Shown here: piece by piece, positions 1 to 8,838 of the stretch | Layout: each line of letters starts with the position of its first letter | How positions within the stretch are numbered: position 1 is the first letter of the stretch | Notes under the pieces: generated by a model | What the model was told of the DNA's origin: nothing | Database searches by the model: none | Seen by the model: only the letters and a program-made list of their open reading frames with translations | From: Lelliottia jeotgali | GTDB taxonomy: Bacteria; Pseudomonadota; Gammaproteobacteria; Enterobacterales; Enterobacteriaceae | Direction of reading: 5' to 3' | Assembly: GCA_002271215.1 (NCBI GenBank) | Contig: CP018628.1 | Span: 2,232,001-2,296,000, forward strand | Length of the DNA: 64,000 nt | Position numbers and translations under genes: made by a program

Positions 1-162
1 ACGCTGGTTTTCGCGGATGAACAGCTCCACACCGAGATCGGCCTCCAGTTGGCGGATACGGGTGGTCAGGTTCGACGGGACGCGATGCACTTTTTGCGCC
101 GCCTGGGTGATGCTGCCGGTCTGGGCGACCGCATTGAACATTTCAAGCTGGGTTAAATCCAT
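1..162 (-). CDS. ptrR: LysR-type regulator, N-terminal fragment (PtrR/YneJ)
   Basis: Only the first 54 codons are in the window; the gene runs off the left edge. The translation begins [20 protein letters not shown] and continues through a complete LysR helix-turn-helix ([20 protein letters not shown]), nearly identical to E. coli YneJ (PtrR) as I recall it. In E. coli this regulator lies divergent to sad (yneI) and controls it, and the same divergent arrangement is seen here with a 99 bp intergenic region. The start is the ATG at 160-162. The effector-binding domain cannot be judged. Confidence 0.85.
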   Translation of the reverse strand, partial: MDLTQLEMFNAVAQTGSITQAAQKVHRVPSNLTTRIRQLEADLGVELFIRENQR

Positions 163-261
163 AGCGTTCTCGATTCGTGAATAAGTGAGTCAGTATTATT
201 CATTTTTAAGAAATAACAGAGTGGGCCACAATCAATCAACCCTTATTACGTGGAGAAGACT

Positions 262-1650
262 ATGACTCACTCACCTGCAACGCATGCGCTGTCTATTGAT
301 CCGGCCACCGGCAAAACGCTGGCGGCATATCCGTGGGCCACGAAAGAAGACGTGGAACAGGCTATCACTCTGGCGGATCGTGGTTTTCGTCTGTGGCGAA
401 ACGAAACGGTTTCTCAACGGGCGAAAGTACTTCGCCAACTCGGTACTGCGCTGCGTGCACGTGCTGAAGAGATGGCACAGATGATGTCGCGTGAGATGGG
501 AAAACCCATTGTGCAGGCTCGTGCCGAAGTCACTAAATCTGCCGGTCTGTGCGACTGGTACGCCGAGCACGGCCCGGCGATGCTTGCCGCTGAGCCGACG
601 CAGGTTGAAAACCAGAAAGCGGTGATTGAGTATCGCCCGCTGGGCGCGATTCTGGCGGTGATGCCGTGGAACTTCCCGCTATGGCAGGTGCTGCGCGGTG
701 CGGTGCCGATCCTGCTTGCGGGTAATAGCTATCTGCTCAAACATGCACCTAACGTGCTCGGCTCGGCGACGCTAATCGGTGAGATTTTCGATGACGCGGG
801 TTTTGAGCCGGGCGTGTTTGGCTGGGTAAATGCCACAAATGACGGCGTGAGCCAGGCGATTAATGACCGTCGTATAGCCGCGATTACCGTGACCGGAAGT
901 GTGCGAGCCGGTGCGGCGATTGGTGCTCAGGCGGCTGCGGCGCTGAAAAAATGTGTGCTGGAGCTGGGCGGTTCGGATCCGTTTATTGTGCTGAACGATG
1001 CGGATTTGGATGTGGCTGTAAACGCCGCAGTCACCGGGCGCTATCAAAATACCGGGCAAGTTTGCGCGGCGGCTAAACGCTTTATCGTCGAAGAGGGCAT
1101 TGCGGAACAGTTCACCGAACGTTTTGTGGCGGCGGCGGCTGCGCTGAAGATGGGCGCACCGGATAACGAAGCGCATTATCTCGGGCCGATGGCGCGTTTC
1201 GATCTGCGCGATGAGCTGCATCAGCAGGTGCAGGCGACGCTTAACGAGGGCGCCACGCTGTTGCTCGGAGGCGAGAAACTGGCGGGAGAGGGCAATTATT
1301 ACCCGGCAACCGTCCTTGGCAATGTGACGCCAGAAATGACCGCGTTCCGTCAGGAATTGTTCGGTCCGGTGGCGGCAATCACGATAGCGAAAGACGCTGA
1401 ACATGCCCTGGCGCTGGCCAATGACAGCGACTTTGGTCTGTCGGCAACGGTATTTACTGCCGATAAACGCCTGGCCGACACCTTCGCGCGTCAGCTTGAA
1501 TGCGGTGGCGTGTTCATTAACGGTTTCAGCGCCAGCGATGCGCGCGTGGCCTTTGGCGGCGTGAAGAAAAGCGGCTTTGGTCGCGAGCTGTCCCATTTCG
1601 GTTTGCATGAATTCTGCAATATCCAAACCGTGTGGAAAGACCGCGTGTAA
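262..1650 (+). CDS. sad: Succinate semialdehyde dehydrogenase [NAD(P)+]
   Basis: Oxidises succinate semialdehyde to succinate in the cytoplasm, feeding GABA/putrescine carbon into the TCA cycle. The 462-residue aldehyde dehydrogenase fold is complete: oxyanion Asn in MPWNFPLW, general base Glu in LELGG, and nucleophile Cys268 in NTGQVCAAAKR. It matches E. coli Sad (YneI) over its whole length. An in-frame GTG at 250 exists, but the ATG at 262 has a TGGAG ribosome site seven bases upstream and agrees with the E. coli N-terminus. Divergent from ptrR and followed by a strong intrinsic terminator, so probably monocistronic and regulated by PtrR. Confidence 0.95.
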   Translation: MTHSPATHALSIDPATGKTLAAYPWATKEDVEQAITLADRGFRLWRNETVSQRAKVLRQLGTALRARAEEMAQMMSREMGKPIVQARAEVTKSAGLCDWYAEHGPAMLAAEPTQVENQKAVIEYRPLGAILAVMPWNFPLWQVLRGAVPILLAGNSYLLKHAPNVLGSATLIGEIFDDAGFEPGVFGWVNATNDGVSQAINDRRIAAITVTGSVRAGAAIGAQAAAALKKCVLELGGSDPFIVLNDADLDVAVNAAVTGRYQNTGQVCAAAKRFIVEEGIAEQFTERFVAAAAALKMGAPDNEAHYLGPMARFDLRDELHQQVQATLNEGATLLLGGEKLAGEGNYYPATVLGNVTPEMTAFRQELFGPVAAITIAKDAEHALALANDSDFGLSATVFTADKRLADTFARQLECGGVFINGFSASDARVAFGGVKKSGFGRELSHFGLHEFCNIQTVWKDRV

Positions 1651-1668
1651 GTTCTGCTAAAACGCTTA

Positions 1669-1699
1669 AAAGGCCTTCATCACGAAGGCCTTTGTCATT
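1669..1699 (+). terminator. Intrinsic terminator after sad
   Basis: Perfect 10 bp stem (AAAGGCCTTC 1669-1678 with GAAGGCCTTT 1684-1693), five-base loop ATCAC, then a T-rich tail. It separates sad from the chemoreceptor gene. Confidence 0.9.
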
Positions 1700-1771
1700 T
1701 TTGTGTCATGGTTCTGTCATTTAGGTTTCGTAGACTCGCACGCGTCTAACGTACTGTTACAGAAGAATATT

Positions 1772-3349
1772 ATGAACCTAACGCAAATTTTTAGCCGTAT
1801 TGCGAAGCGTCAGTTTGGTCTGCTGGCCGGCATCTTCTGCATTATCGCCCTTTTTTCTGCTTTACAGCTTTCCTCCTCGATTCTCCTGACCGCTTCACTG
1901 CGCGATGCGAAACTCAATGAACAACAAAACCAGCTGGCGCAACAGCAGCAGAGCAAACTCGATCTGGCTCGCGTCTCGCTGCTGGCGGCAAGTGACCTGC
2001 TCAATCGTTCAGGCGTCTATTTTATGCAGGATAAAGAGACCGGCTCGGAGGGGAGCTGGAACAGCCTGATGGATGAAGCGCAGAAGGCGTTGAGTGTCTC
2101 TCAGCAAGCGTGGAACGCGTGGCTGGCGCTGAATCCGCCGAAAGATGACGCGCTGATCAACAGCTATCAATTGTTCTACGGCGCGATCAATGAGCAGGCG
2201 CAAGGGCTGATCAAAACCAACTCCATCGATGCCTTTTTCGCGGTACCTGCCCAGGCATTTCAGACCGATTTTAATGATAACTACGCGCGCTTTCAGCAAC
2301 TCAGCGAACAACAGGCAGGCGTGGGGCGACAGTCGCTGATGGACCGTCTATCGGATTTGCAGTCGCTGTTCCTGTTGGCTCCGGTGGTGCTGCTGCTCAT
2401 TGCGGTTGCGGTTTGGTTTGGAATGTCTCGCTGGGTGATTGTACCTCTGCGCAGGCTCATTGCGCATATCAATCAGCTGGCGGCGGGAGATCTCTCCGGG
2501 AATGCGCCTGCGGTGAATGGCTTTAACCGTGAAATCGGACAGCTGAGCGTGAGCGTCATGACCATGCAGCGTGGATTACAGCAGCTGGTGACCCAGGTGA
2601 GTGAGGCCACAACGTCGATGGTGTCGAATATTGGTGAGCTGGCGGAAGGTAATCAGAAGCTGTATCAGCAGTCGGCACGCCAGGCGCAAGAGCTGAGCGA
2701 TGTTACGGCGCATATCGCGACGCTGGAAACGCACGTTGAAGGCAATACCGGCTATGCAAAACTGGCCAGCTCACGTGCCAACGAAGCGCGTCAGACGGCG
2801 GCGGGTGGCGATATGATGATGTCGACCGTGAATGCGTCGATGCAGGCGATCGTTGAACGATCGTCTGAGATGCGCGGGATCGTCTCTCTGATCGACAGCG
2901 TGGCATTCCAGACCAATATTCTGGCCCTAAACGCCGCCATTGAAGCCGCCCATGCGGGCAATCAGGGGCGCGGTTTTGCGGTGGTCGCGCGTGAGGTCGG
3001 CCTGCTGGCGAGAAAGAGCAGCCATTCGACGCAGACGATTCAGGAGCTGATCAATCATTCGTTGCAAGGGATTGAGGACGGCTCAAAAGCAGTGGTCAAG
3101 CTGGAGAACAATTTGCAGCAGGTTACCGGGCTGGTGGCGAATCTCAGCAGTTTGCTCGATGACATCTCTGCCGCCACCCTGAGCCAGGGCGACAGTATTC
3201 ATCAGATGACGCGACAGTTACAGGCGCTGAATCAGGTTTCGCAGCAGACTGATGTCCTGGTGAGCACCGCGTCTGAAGCCTCGCGCCGCTTGCACGATGA
3301 GTCTTATCTTCTGATGCAGGCGGTTTCGCGTTTTCGTCTTCCTGCCTGA
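1772..3349 (+). CDS. Methyl-accepting chemotaxis protein
   Basis: A 525-residue transmembrane chemoreceptor. One membrane helix at about residues 16-38, a short periplasmic ligand domain of about 150 residues, a second helix (LFLLAPVVLLLIAVAVWFG), a HAMP linker (PLRRLIAHINQLAAGDL) and the cytoplasmic signalling hairpin. The CheA/CheW-binding tip is canonical (VAFQTNILALNAAIEAAHAG, then QGRGFAVVAREV). There is no C-terminal NWETF-type pentapeptide, so it would rely on other receptors to recruit CheR/CheB. The ATG at 1772 is chosen over an upstream in-frame start because it begins a normal membrane anchor. It sits between sad and glsB, which are closer together in E. coli K-12. The ligand is unknown. 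Confidence 0.85.
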   Translation: MNLTQIFSRIAKRQFGLLAGIFCIIALFSALQLSSSILLTASLRDAKLNEQQNQLAQQQQSKLDLARVSLLAASDLLNRSGVYFMQDKETGSEGSWNSLMDEAQKALSVSQQAWNAWLALNPPKDDALINSYQLFYGAINEQAQGLIKTNSIDAFFAVPAQAFQTDFNDNYARFQQLSEQQAGVGRQSLMDRLSDLQSLFLLAPVVLLLIAVAVWFGMSRWVIVPLRRLIAHINQLAAGDLSGNAPAVNGFNREIGQLSVSVMTMQRGLQQLVTQVSEATTSMVSNIGELAEGNQKLYQQSARQAQELSDVTAHIATLETHVEGNTGYAKLASSRANEARQTAAGGDMMMSTVNASMQAIVERSSEMRGIVSLIDSVAFQTNILALNAAIEAAHAGNQGRGFAVVAREVGLLARKSSHSTQTIQELINHSLQGIEDGSKAVVKLENNLQQVTGLVANLSSLLDDISAATLSQGDSIHQMTRQLQALNQVSQQTDVLVSTASEASRRLHDESYLLMQAVSRFRLPA

Positions 3350-3412
3350 CGGAGCGCATCGCCCTCTGTTATACTCGCAGCCCGTTTTTGGCCTGTAGGC
3401 AAGGAGCAAAGT

Positions 3413-4339
3413 GTGGCTGCGGTCATTGATAATCAGATGCTGGAAGAGATTCTGGCCCAGGTTCGCCCGTTACTGGGGCAAGGTAACGTTGCCGATTACA
3501 TTCCCGCGCTGGCGTGTATCAGCGGCAATAAACTGGGTATCGCGATTTGTACCGTTGAGGGGCAACTTTATCAGGCGGGGGATGCCACTGAGCGTTTTTC
3601 GATTCAGTCGATCTCCAAAGTGCTGAGTCTGGTGGCGGCGATGCGTCAATATGATGAAGACGAGATCTGGCAGCGGGTCGGGAAAGATCCCTCGGGTCAG
3701 CCGTTTAACTCTTTGCTCCAGCTGGAAATCGAACAGGGCAAACCGCGTAATCCGTTCATCAACGCCGGCGCGCTGGTGGTGTGCGATATGCTGCAAAGCC
3801 GTCTCAGTGCGCCGCGCCAGAGAATGCTGGAGATTGTGCGTCAGCTGAGCGGTGTATCCGATTTGAGTTACGACGCCAACGTGGCGCGTTCTGAGTTTGA
3901 ACACTCTGCGCGGAACGCCGCCATTGCCTGGCTGATGAAATCCTTCGGCAATTTTCACAATGATGTCGCCACCGTTCTGCAAAACTATTTCCATTACTGT
4001 GCGCTGAAAATGAGCTGCGTGGAGCTGGCGCGCACCTTTCTGTTTCTTGCCGATCAGGGCCATTCTGCGCTGCATAATCAGGCCGTTGTGACGCCGATGC
4101 AGGCGCGACAGGTGAATGCGCTCATGGCGACCAGCGGGATGTATCAAAATGCCGGTGAATTTGCCTGGCGGGTAGGGTTACCGGCCAAATCGGGCGTTGG
4201 CGGTGGCGTCGTGGCGATTGTTCCTCACGAAATGGCGATTGCGGTCTGGAGCCCGGAGCTTGATGCCGCTGGGAACTCGCTGGCAGGCGTTGCGGTGCTG
4301 GAACAACTCACTCAGCGGCTTGGGCGTTCGGTTTACTGA
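3413..4339 (+). CDS. glsB: Glutaminase 2
   Basis: Hydrolyses L-glutamine to glutamate and ammonia in the cytoplasm. The 308-residue protein is of the beta-lactamase-like glutaminase family and matches E. coli YneH end to end. The catalytic Ser-x-x-Lys is visible as Ser66/Lys69 in FSIQSISK, and KSGVGGG near the C-terminus is also conserved. It starts with GTG at 3413; AAGGAG at 3401-3406 is correctly spaced. A TATACT element about 40 bases upstream could be the -10 of its own promoter. The E. coli neighbour yneG is missing here. Confidence 0.95.
   Translation: MAAVIDNQMLEEILAQVRPLLGQGNVADYIPALACISGNKLGIAICTVEGQLYQAGDATERFSIQSISKVLSLVAAMRQYDEDEIWQRVGKDPSGQPFNSLLQLEIEQGKPRNPFINAGALVVCDMLQSRLSAPRQRMLEIVRQLSGVSDLSYDANVARSEFEHSARNAAIAWLMKSFGNFHNDVATVLQNYFHYCALKMSCVELARTFLFLADQGHSALHNQAVVTPMQARQVNALMATSGMYQNAGEFAWRVGLPAKSGVGGGVVAIVPHEMAIAVWSPELDAAGNSLAGVAVLEQLTQRLGRSVY
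4170..4177 (+). other. KOPS motif pointing to dif
   Basis: GGGTAGGG matches GGGNAGGG on the plus strand, left of dif and oriented toward it; inside glsB. Confidence 0.45.
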
Positions 4340-4470
4340 TCAAATACACCACTAACGTTGATGGGTTATGCTCCCTGGGGATGTATGTTATAGATAGGTG
4401 CTAATCTTTTAGTATTCCTGCTGATGACCGCGAAATAATTGCGTTAAGCGATTATATGGATTGATATTTG

Positions 4471-5919
4471 ATGCAATCTTCTTTGACCTCATTTAAACCT
4501 TTTCAACCCGACAATCCGCTGCGTAATGCGGTGAGTATTTTTATTCTCACCACGCTATTTTATTTCATTGGTGCGGAATTACGTCTGGTGGAGGCGCTCT
4601 CGCTTTTCTGGCCGCTGAATGGCGTGATGGCGGGCGTATTTGCCCGTTACGCTTATCTCAACCGCCTGCATTATTATGCGGTGTCGTATGTCGCGATGCT
4701 GATGTATGACGCGGTAACCACTAACTGGGGCATGGCCTCGGTGGTGATCAATCTTTCCAATATGGTGTTTATCGTCACCGTCGCGTTGCTGGTGACGCGG
4801 GACAGACGCAGAGGACGGCTGGTTCCGGACCCGATTAACGCCCTACGACTGTTTAATTATTGTCTGCTGGCGGCACTTCTGTGCGCGCTGATAGGCGCAA
4901 TGGGCTCGGTCGGCATTGACAGTCAAACTTTCTGGCCACTGTTTGCCGACTGGTTTAGCGAGCAATTCTCGACGGGGGTGCTGATTCTGCCGTGCCTGAT
5001 GACGGTCAAAATCCCGGAGCTCAAACATCCGGTGCGGCTGGATCACTTTATGCCGGTGGTGGCGCTGATCGTTTCGGTGATAGCTTCAGTGGTGATCGGT
5101 GGAGCGGGCAGTCTGGCGTTTCCGCTGCCTGCGCTTATCTGGTGTGCGGTGCGCTATTCTCTCCCGGCGACCTGTTTACTGACCTTTGTGACGGGAGGCG
5201 TGGAAATCATCCTGGTCGCCAATTCGATTATTAATATTGCTGTGGCCGCACCGCTGTCGACGCCAATGATGTTCTCTGCGCGTCTGGGGATTGCCACGAT
5301 GGCGATTTGCCCGGTGATGGTTTCCGTGAGCGTTGCGGCGATTAACTCGCTCATTCATCAGGTGTCGCTGCGCGCTGATTATGACTTTCTGACCCGCGTC
5401 TATTCACGGTCGGGCCTGTATGAAGCGCTGAAAAATGAAGAATCTCATCGTCATCCGCGTTTTCTGACGGTCATGCTGCTGGATATCGATTATTTCAAAA
5501 GCATCAATGATAACTATGGTCATGAGTGCGGGGACCGTGTTCTTGCCGAGTTTGCCGGCAAGGTGCAGCAGACCGTCGGTGAAGACGGGCTGGTGGCAAG
5601 AATGGGCGGCGAAGAGTTTGCGGTGGTGGTGAACTCCGTGGATGCGCGTCAGGGCGTTGAACTGGCGGAACGTATAAGGGAATCTATCGCTTCGCATCCG
5701 TTTAGCTGGCGTCAGCAAACGCTCTTTCTGACGGTGAGTATCGGTCTCGGGAGCGCCAAATCCGAGTCCTGGCAGCTGACTGAGGTGTTTAATAAGCTGA
5801 TGGCCGAAGCAGATGAGTATCTGTATCGCTCGAAAAAAGCAGGGCGAAATCGTACCAGTGCGCGTCAACTGGACAATCAGCTTAGCGTTGAACCCGAAAA
5901 AAGTACGGAGCACGTGTAA
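4471..5919 (+). CDS. dgcF: MASE1-GGDEF diguanylate cyclase (DgcF-like)
   Basis: A predicted membrane-bound cyclase making c-di-GMP from two GTP. Residues about 15-300 are eight or more hydrophobic segments of MASE1 type; the rest is a GGDEF domain with the active-site variant GGEEF at residues 379-383, metal-binding DIDYFKSINDNYGHECGD and a conserved C-terminal ADEYLYRSKKAGRNR. The four residues five positions before GGEEF are not RxxD, so the inhibitory I-site is absent. The membrane part resembles E. coli YneF (DgcF), and the position after glsB fits. The start is the ATG at 4471; the preceding TTG is less likely. First of three cyclase genes in a row. Confidence 0.88.
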   Translation: MQSSLTSFKPFQPDNPLRNAVSIFILTTLFYFIGAELRLVEALSLFWPLNGVMAGVFARYAYLNRLHYYAVSYVAMLMYDAVTTNWGMASVVINLSNMVFIVTVALLVTRDRRRGRLVPDPINALRLFNYCLLAALLCALIGAMGSVGIDSQTFWPLFADWFSEQFSTGVLILPCLMTVKIPELKHPVRLDHFMPVVALIVSVIASVVIGGAGSLAFPLPALIWCAVRYSLPATCLLTFVTGGVEIILVANSIINIAVAAPLSTPMMFSARLGIATMAICPVMVSVSVAAINSLIHQVSLRADYDFLTRVYSRSGLYEALKNEESHRHPRFLTVMLLDIDYFKSINDNYGHECGDRVLAEFAGKVQQTVGEDGLVARMGGEEFAVVVNSVDARQGVELAERIRESIASHPFSWRQQTLFLTVSIGLGSAKSESWQLTEVFNKLMAEADEYLYRSKKAGRNRTSARQLDNQLSVEPEKSTEHV

Positions 5920-6036
5920 ACGTATCCATCCCAGGCAGAATGCGGCCTTGATGTTATCAAATTGCTGATAAATTGCTTGCTACGTATTTTTAAGCTCAAT
6001 AAGATACCGGGGATAACACATCGGAAAAATCGCGTG

Positions 6037-7092
6037 ATGAACGGAATTGATAAACTGAGTAAAAACCATCGCTTACCAGGGAGTCGTTTTGTCAAACGTA
6101 TGTATCTGATGCGTGTCCTTGGCACGTTTCTCTGTTTTATCCCCATTATCTCCGTACTCATTGAGCAGAATTGTTCAGAATGGCTCATGCTTTTGCTGGC
6201 TGTGAACGCTTTTGTCTGGCCGACGGTCGCCTGGCAGCGCGCTCGTCGCTCTTCTACGCCGCTGGTGACGGAACATCAAAATCTGGTGATTGATGCGGGA
6301 GCGGGCGGTTTTTGGATCGCCATGATGGCTGTCAATCCGCTCCCCTCGGTCGTCATTGCGACGATCCTGCTGGCAGACCGGCTTTCCGCTGGCGGTTTTG
6401 CGCTGATGAAGAAAGCGGCGTTTGCGATGCTGGCGGTGTTTCTCGCCGCCTGGCTGGTACAGGGAATGGCAGTGGTCACCACCGTTTCTCAGCAGACCAT
6501 GTTTGCCACGTTGCCCTTAATTGCTATCTACATCATCGCCCTCAGCGTGCTGACGGACAGTATTGCGCTGCGCTTGCGCATTAAATCGCGCGAGCTGGAA
6601 CGTATTGCAATGATGGACCCGCTGCTGGATATCGCCAATCGCCGCTTGCTCGAAAAACGCATTGAGCATGAACTCAAAAAACTCCAGCAGGCCTGTCGGG
6701 AATCGGCGTTGATGTTTATCGATATCGATAACTTTAAAGAGGTAAACGACCGTTTCGGTCATAAAGTCGGGGATGCGATGCTCGCTGCGGTATCGCAAAT
6801 TTTGCATCTCGCCACGCGTTCCACCGATACACCGGCTCGACTGGGTGGCGATGAATTTGTGATATTGCTACCGGATACCTCTATTGAAGAGGCCCACGTG
6901 GTGGCGTCGCGGATTATGGAAGCCGCCGCCATTATGCAAGATGTGGCGCAAGAAACGATCAATTGTACGTTGAGCATTGGTATTGCAGGGGCGACCCGCG
7001 AGATGTCGAATGTCACCGACTGGCTACAGGCGGCGGATACGGCGCTGTACCAGGCTAAGCGCGGCGGCAAAAATCGAATTTTCGCGCACTGA
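6037..7092 (+). CDS. MASE2-GGDEF diguanylate cyclase (AdrA/DgcC-like architecture)
   Basis: A 351-residue membrane cyclase. The N-terminal ~180 residues form the short hydrophobic segments of a MASE2 domain (NAFVWPTVAWQRA is typical of AdrA/DgcC), followed by GGDEF at residues 270-274. The substrate loop FIDIDNFKEVNDRFGHKVGD is intact, and RSTD five residues upstream of the motif is a canonical product-inhibition I-site. The ATG at 6037 is preferred over an upstream in-frame start because the earlier residues add nothing to the domain. It is a paralogue in architecture of E. coli dgcC but at a different locus. Confidence 0.83.
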   Translation: MNGIDKLSKNHRLPGSRFVKRMYLMRVLGTFLCFIPIISVLIEQNCSEWLMLLLAVNAFVWPTVAWQRARRSSTPLVTEHQNLVIDAGAGGFWIAMMAVNPLPSVVIATILLADRLSAGGFALMKKAAFAMLAVFLAAWLVQGMAVVTTVSQQTMFATLPLIAIYIIALSVLTDSIALRLRIKSRELERIAMMDPLLDIANRRLLEKRIEHELKKLQQACRESALMFIDIDNFKEVNDRFGHKVGDAMLAAVSQILHLATRSTDTPARLGGDEFVILLPDTSIEEAHVVASRIMEAAAIMQDVAQETINCTLSIGIAGATREMSNVTDWLQAADTALYQAKRGGKNRIFAH

Positions 7093-7145
7093 CAAGTTGA
7101 CTGTTTAGGCTAAGCTATTAAAAAAGCTGAGTGTCAGGAGACATT

Positions 7146-8111
7146 ATGAAAGCGCCCACGATCCCTGCCAATGAATCAGACCGTCTGTTATCCCTGCGTG
7201 ATTCCGGGCTTCTGGAATCCTCTCACCATCAGCCTTACGACCGTATTACCCGTCTGGCGACGCGTATTTTTAACGTGCCGGTGGCGATGATCAATCTCAT
7301 TGATGAGCATTCGCTGGTGGCTTTGTCTGCGAAGGGTTCAACGGTAAACCTCCCGCCGCGCAGCCACTCTTTTTGCGGCCATACCCTGAGTGGCAACGTG
7401 CCGCTGGTGGTTCCTGATACCCACCATGACGCTCGTTTTGGCGATAATCCGCAGGTCAGGGGATCGCTGGGCGTGCGTTTTTATGCGGGCATTCCACTGC
7501 ATTTGCCTGATGGTGCGATTGCCGGAACGCTGTGTCTGATGGACGTCGTTCCTCGGGATTTCAGCGATCAGGACATGGCGGCGCTGAACGATTTGGCGGC
7601 GCTGGCGGAAGATGAATTTGCGGCGGCCTGTGCTGCGACCACCGACGATCTGACGGGGCTGTTTAACCGGCGCGGGTTTAACCAGTTTGCGGCTTTCGCA
7701 TTATCCGGTGCCCGGCGGCGGGCAGAGCCATTAACACTCGCCTGGATGGATCTGGGCAGATTCCGCCAGATTAATGAACGCTACGGTCAGAGTGAAGGTG
7801 ATATTGCGCTTAAAGCGATGGCTGAACTGATGCGCGCCTCGTTTCGCGAAGCCGATCTTTTAGTGCGGTATGGCGGTGACGAGTTCGCGGTATTGTTTGC
7901 CGATACCGATGAGAAGGGCGCCTGGATTGCGATGCAATATCTTAATGAACAGGTCGCGGAATACAACCAGCGCGGTCTGCATCCCTGGATTCTTACGTTT
8001 TCGTGGGGAGTTTGTGAGTTCGAGCATCAGCAAAATGATCTTCAGCAATGGCTACATGCCGCCCATGAGAGGATTCTCGCGGCGAAGCAGCAGCACAGCG
8101 CGGGTGGCTGA
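7146..8111 (+). CDS. GAF-GGDEF diguanylate cyclase
   Basis: A soluble 321-residue protein: GAF-like sensor at about residues 25-160 (HSFCGHTLSGNVPLVVPDT and YAGIPLHLPDGAIAGTLCLM) and GGDEF at 243-247 with an I-site READ five residues before it. The usual DxDxFKxxND motif has become DLGRFRQINERYGQ; the first metal-binding Asp is kept but Lys is replaced by Arg, so activity is likely but not certain. Start ATG 7146 with CAGGAG six bases upstream; the upstream GTG at 7131 overlaps that site. Third cyclase of the cluster, 53 bp behind the previous one, so possibly co-transcribed. Confidence 0.82.
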   Translation: MKAPTIPANESDRLLSLRDSGLLESSHHQPYDRITRLATRIFNVPVAMINLIDEHSLVALSAKGSTVNLPPRSHSFCGHTLSGNVPLVVPDTHHDARFGDNPQVRGSLGVRFYAGIPLHLPDGAIAGTLCLMDVVPRDFSDQDMAALNDLAALAEDEFAAACAATTDDLTGLFNRRGFNQFAAFALSGARRRAEPLTLAWMDLGRFRQINERYGQSEGDIALKAMAELMRASFREADLLVRYGGDEFAVLFADTDEKGAWIAMQYLNEQVAEYNQRGLHPWILTFSWGVCEFEHQQNDLQQWLHAAHERILAAKQQHSAGG

Positions 8112-8167
8112 CATCATAAAATCCTATGAGCGCGGCTCTTGCGTTAAATAAATGTTAAGAGCAATCT

Positions 8168-8205
8168 GAGGAGGTCAATTCACAAGGAAATCCAATGACC
8201 TCCTC
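8168..8205 (+). promoter_or_regulatory. Inverted repeat across the start of the acetyltransferase gene
   Basis: GAGGAGGTCA (8168-8177) pairs perfectly with TGACCTCCTC (8196-8205), which contains the last two bases of the ATG and the next codons. The 18-base loop holds the better placed Shine-Dalgarno AAGGAA. In mRNA the hairpin would tie up the start codon. Confidence 0.5.
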
Positions 8206-8722
8206 GCTGCATATTCACTCTCTTTCTCGGGAAGCGATCCTTTCCCATATCGATTCGCTGGCTGATATCCTCGAAAACTGCGTCAGCGGTGGGGCATCGG
8301 TGAGCTTTATGCTGCCTTTTACCCCTGAGAAAGCGCGCCAGTTCTGGCTGGGCGTGGCCGAAAGCGTGGGGCGGCAGGAGCGCACCGTGCTGGCGTGCAG
8401 TGACGAGCGTGAGGCGTTTTTAGGCACAGTCCAGCTCATCACCGATCAACCTGAAAACCAGCCGCACCGCGCGGATGTTGCCAAACTGTTGGTACATGAA
8501 AAAGCCCGTCGTCGCGGTGTGGCGATGGCATTGATGGACGCACTGGAATCGGTCGCGCAAAATCAGGGAAAATCCGTTCTGGTATTGGATACCGCAACCG
8601 GCAGCGGCGCGGAAACATTCTATCAGCGTGCTGGCTGGCAAAAGGTAGGAGAGATCCCGCGCTATGCGCTGATGCCGGACGGTGAAATGACGGCGACCTC
8701 AGTGTTTTATAAGTTTTTATAA
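8195..8722 (+). CDS. GNAT-family N-acetyltransferase
   Basis: A 175-residue acetyl-CoA-dependent acyltransferase of unknown substrate. The acetyl-CoA loop is seen as VHEKARRRGVAMALMDALE (Q/RxxGxG/A variant), followed by the beta-strand SVLVLDTATGSGAETFYQRAGW and a final YALMPDGEMTATSVFYKFL. It starts with ATG at 8195 with AAGGAA eight bases upstream. It lies between the cyclase cluster and uxaB, and a hairpin may mask its start codon. Family assignment is firm; the biological role is not known. Confidence 0.85.
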   Translation: MTSSLHIHSLSREAILSHIDSLADILENCVSGGASVSFMLPFTPEKARQFWLGVAESVGRQERTVLACSDEREAFLGTVQLITDQPENQPHRADVAKLLVHEKARRRGVAMALMDALESVAQNQGKSVLVLDTATGSGAETFYQRAGWQKVGEIPRYALMPDGEMTATSVFYKFL

Positions 8723-8788
8723 TATTTTTTACAATTGCTGCATGGTTTGATCAAAACAGGGTTTCATGGTCTCAAAGTTTGATAAGTT

Positions 8789-8799
8789 ATTGGACCAAT
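8789..8799. promoter_or_regulatory. Possible hexuronate-regulator operator upstream of uxaB
   Basis: The palindrome ATTGGACCAAT resembles the ATTGG...CCAAT arms of ExuR/UxuR operators but lacks the central TAT of the usual site; a second ATTGG follows at 8803-8807. It lies about 40 bases before uxaB, where ExuR would act. Suggestive only. Confidence 0.35.
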
Positions 8800-8838
8800 C
8801 TTATTGGGCTGTATGACTAATTAAAAAAGGAACCCCTT

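Noticed and set aside
772..1626. A 284-codon frame antisense to sad
   Set aside because: Shadow of the sad gene; no domain, no ribosome site, atypical composition.
1669..1693. Operator palindrome for the chemoreceptor gene
   Set aside because: The repeat is immediately downstream of sad and followed by a T-rich tract, so an intrinsic terminator explains it better.
7131..7145. Upstream GTG start for the GAF-GGDEF protein
   Set aside because: It would place the start on top of the CAGGAG ribosome site that serves the ATG at 7146.
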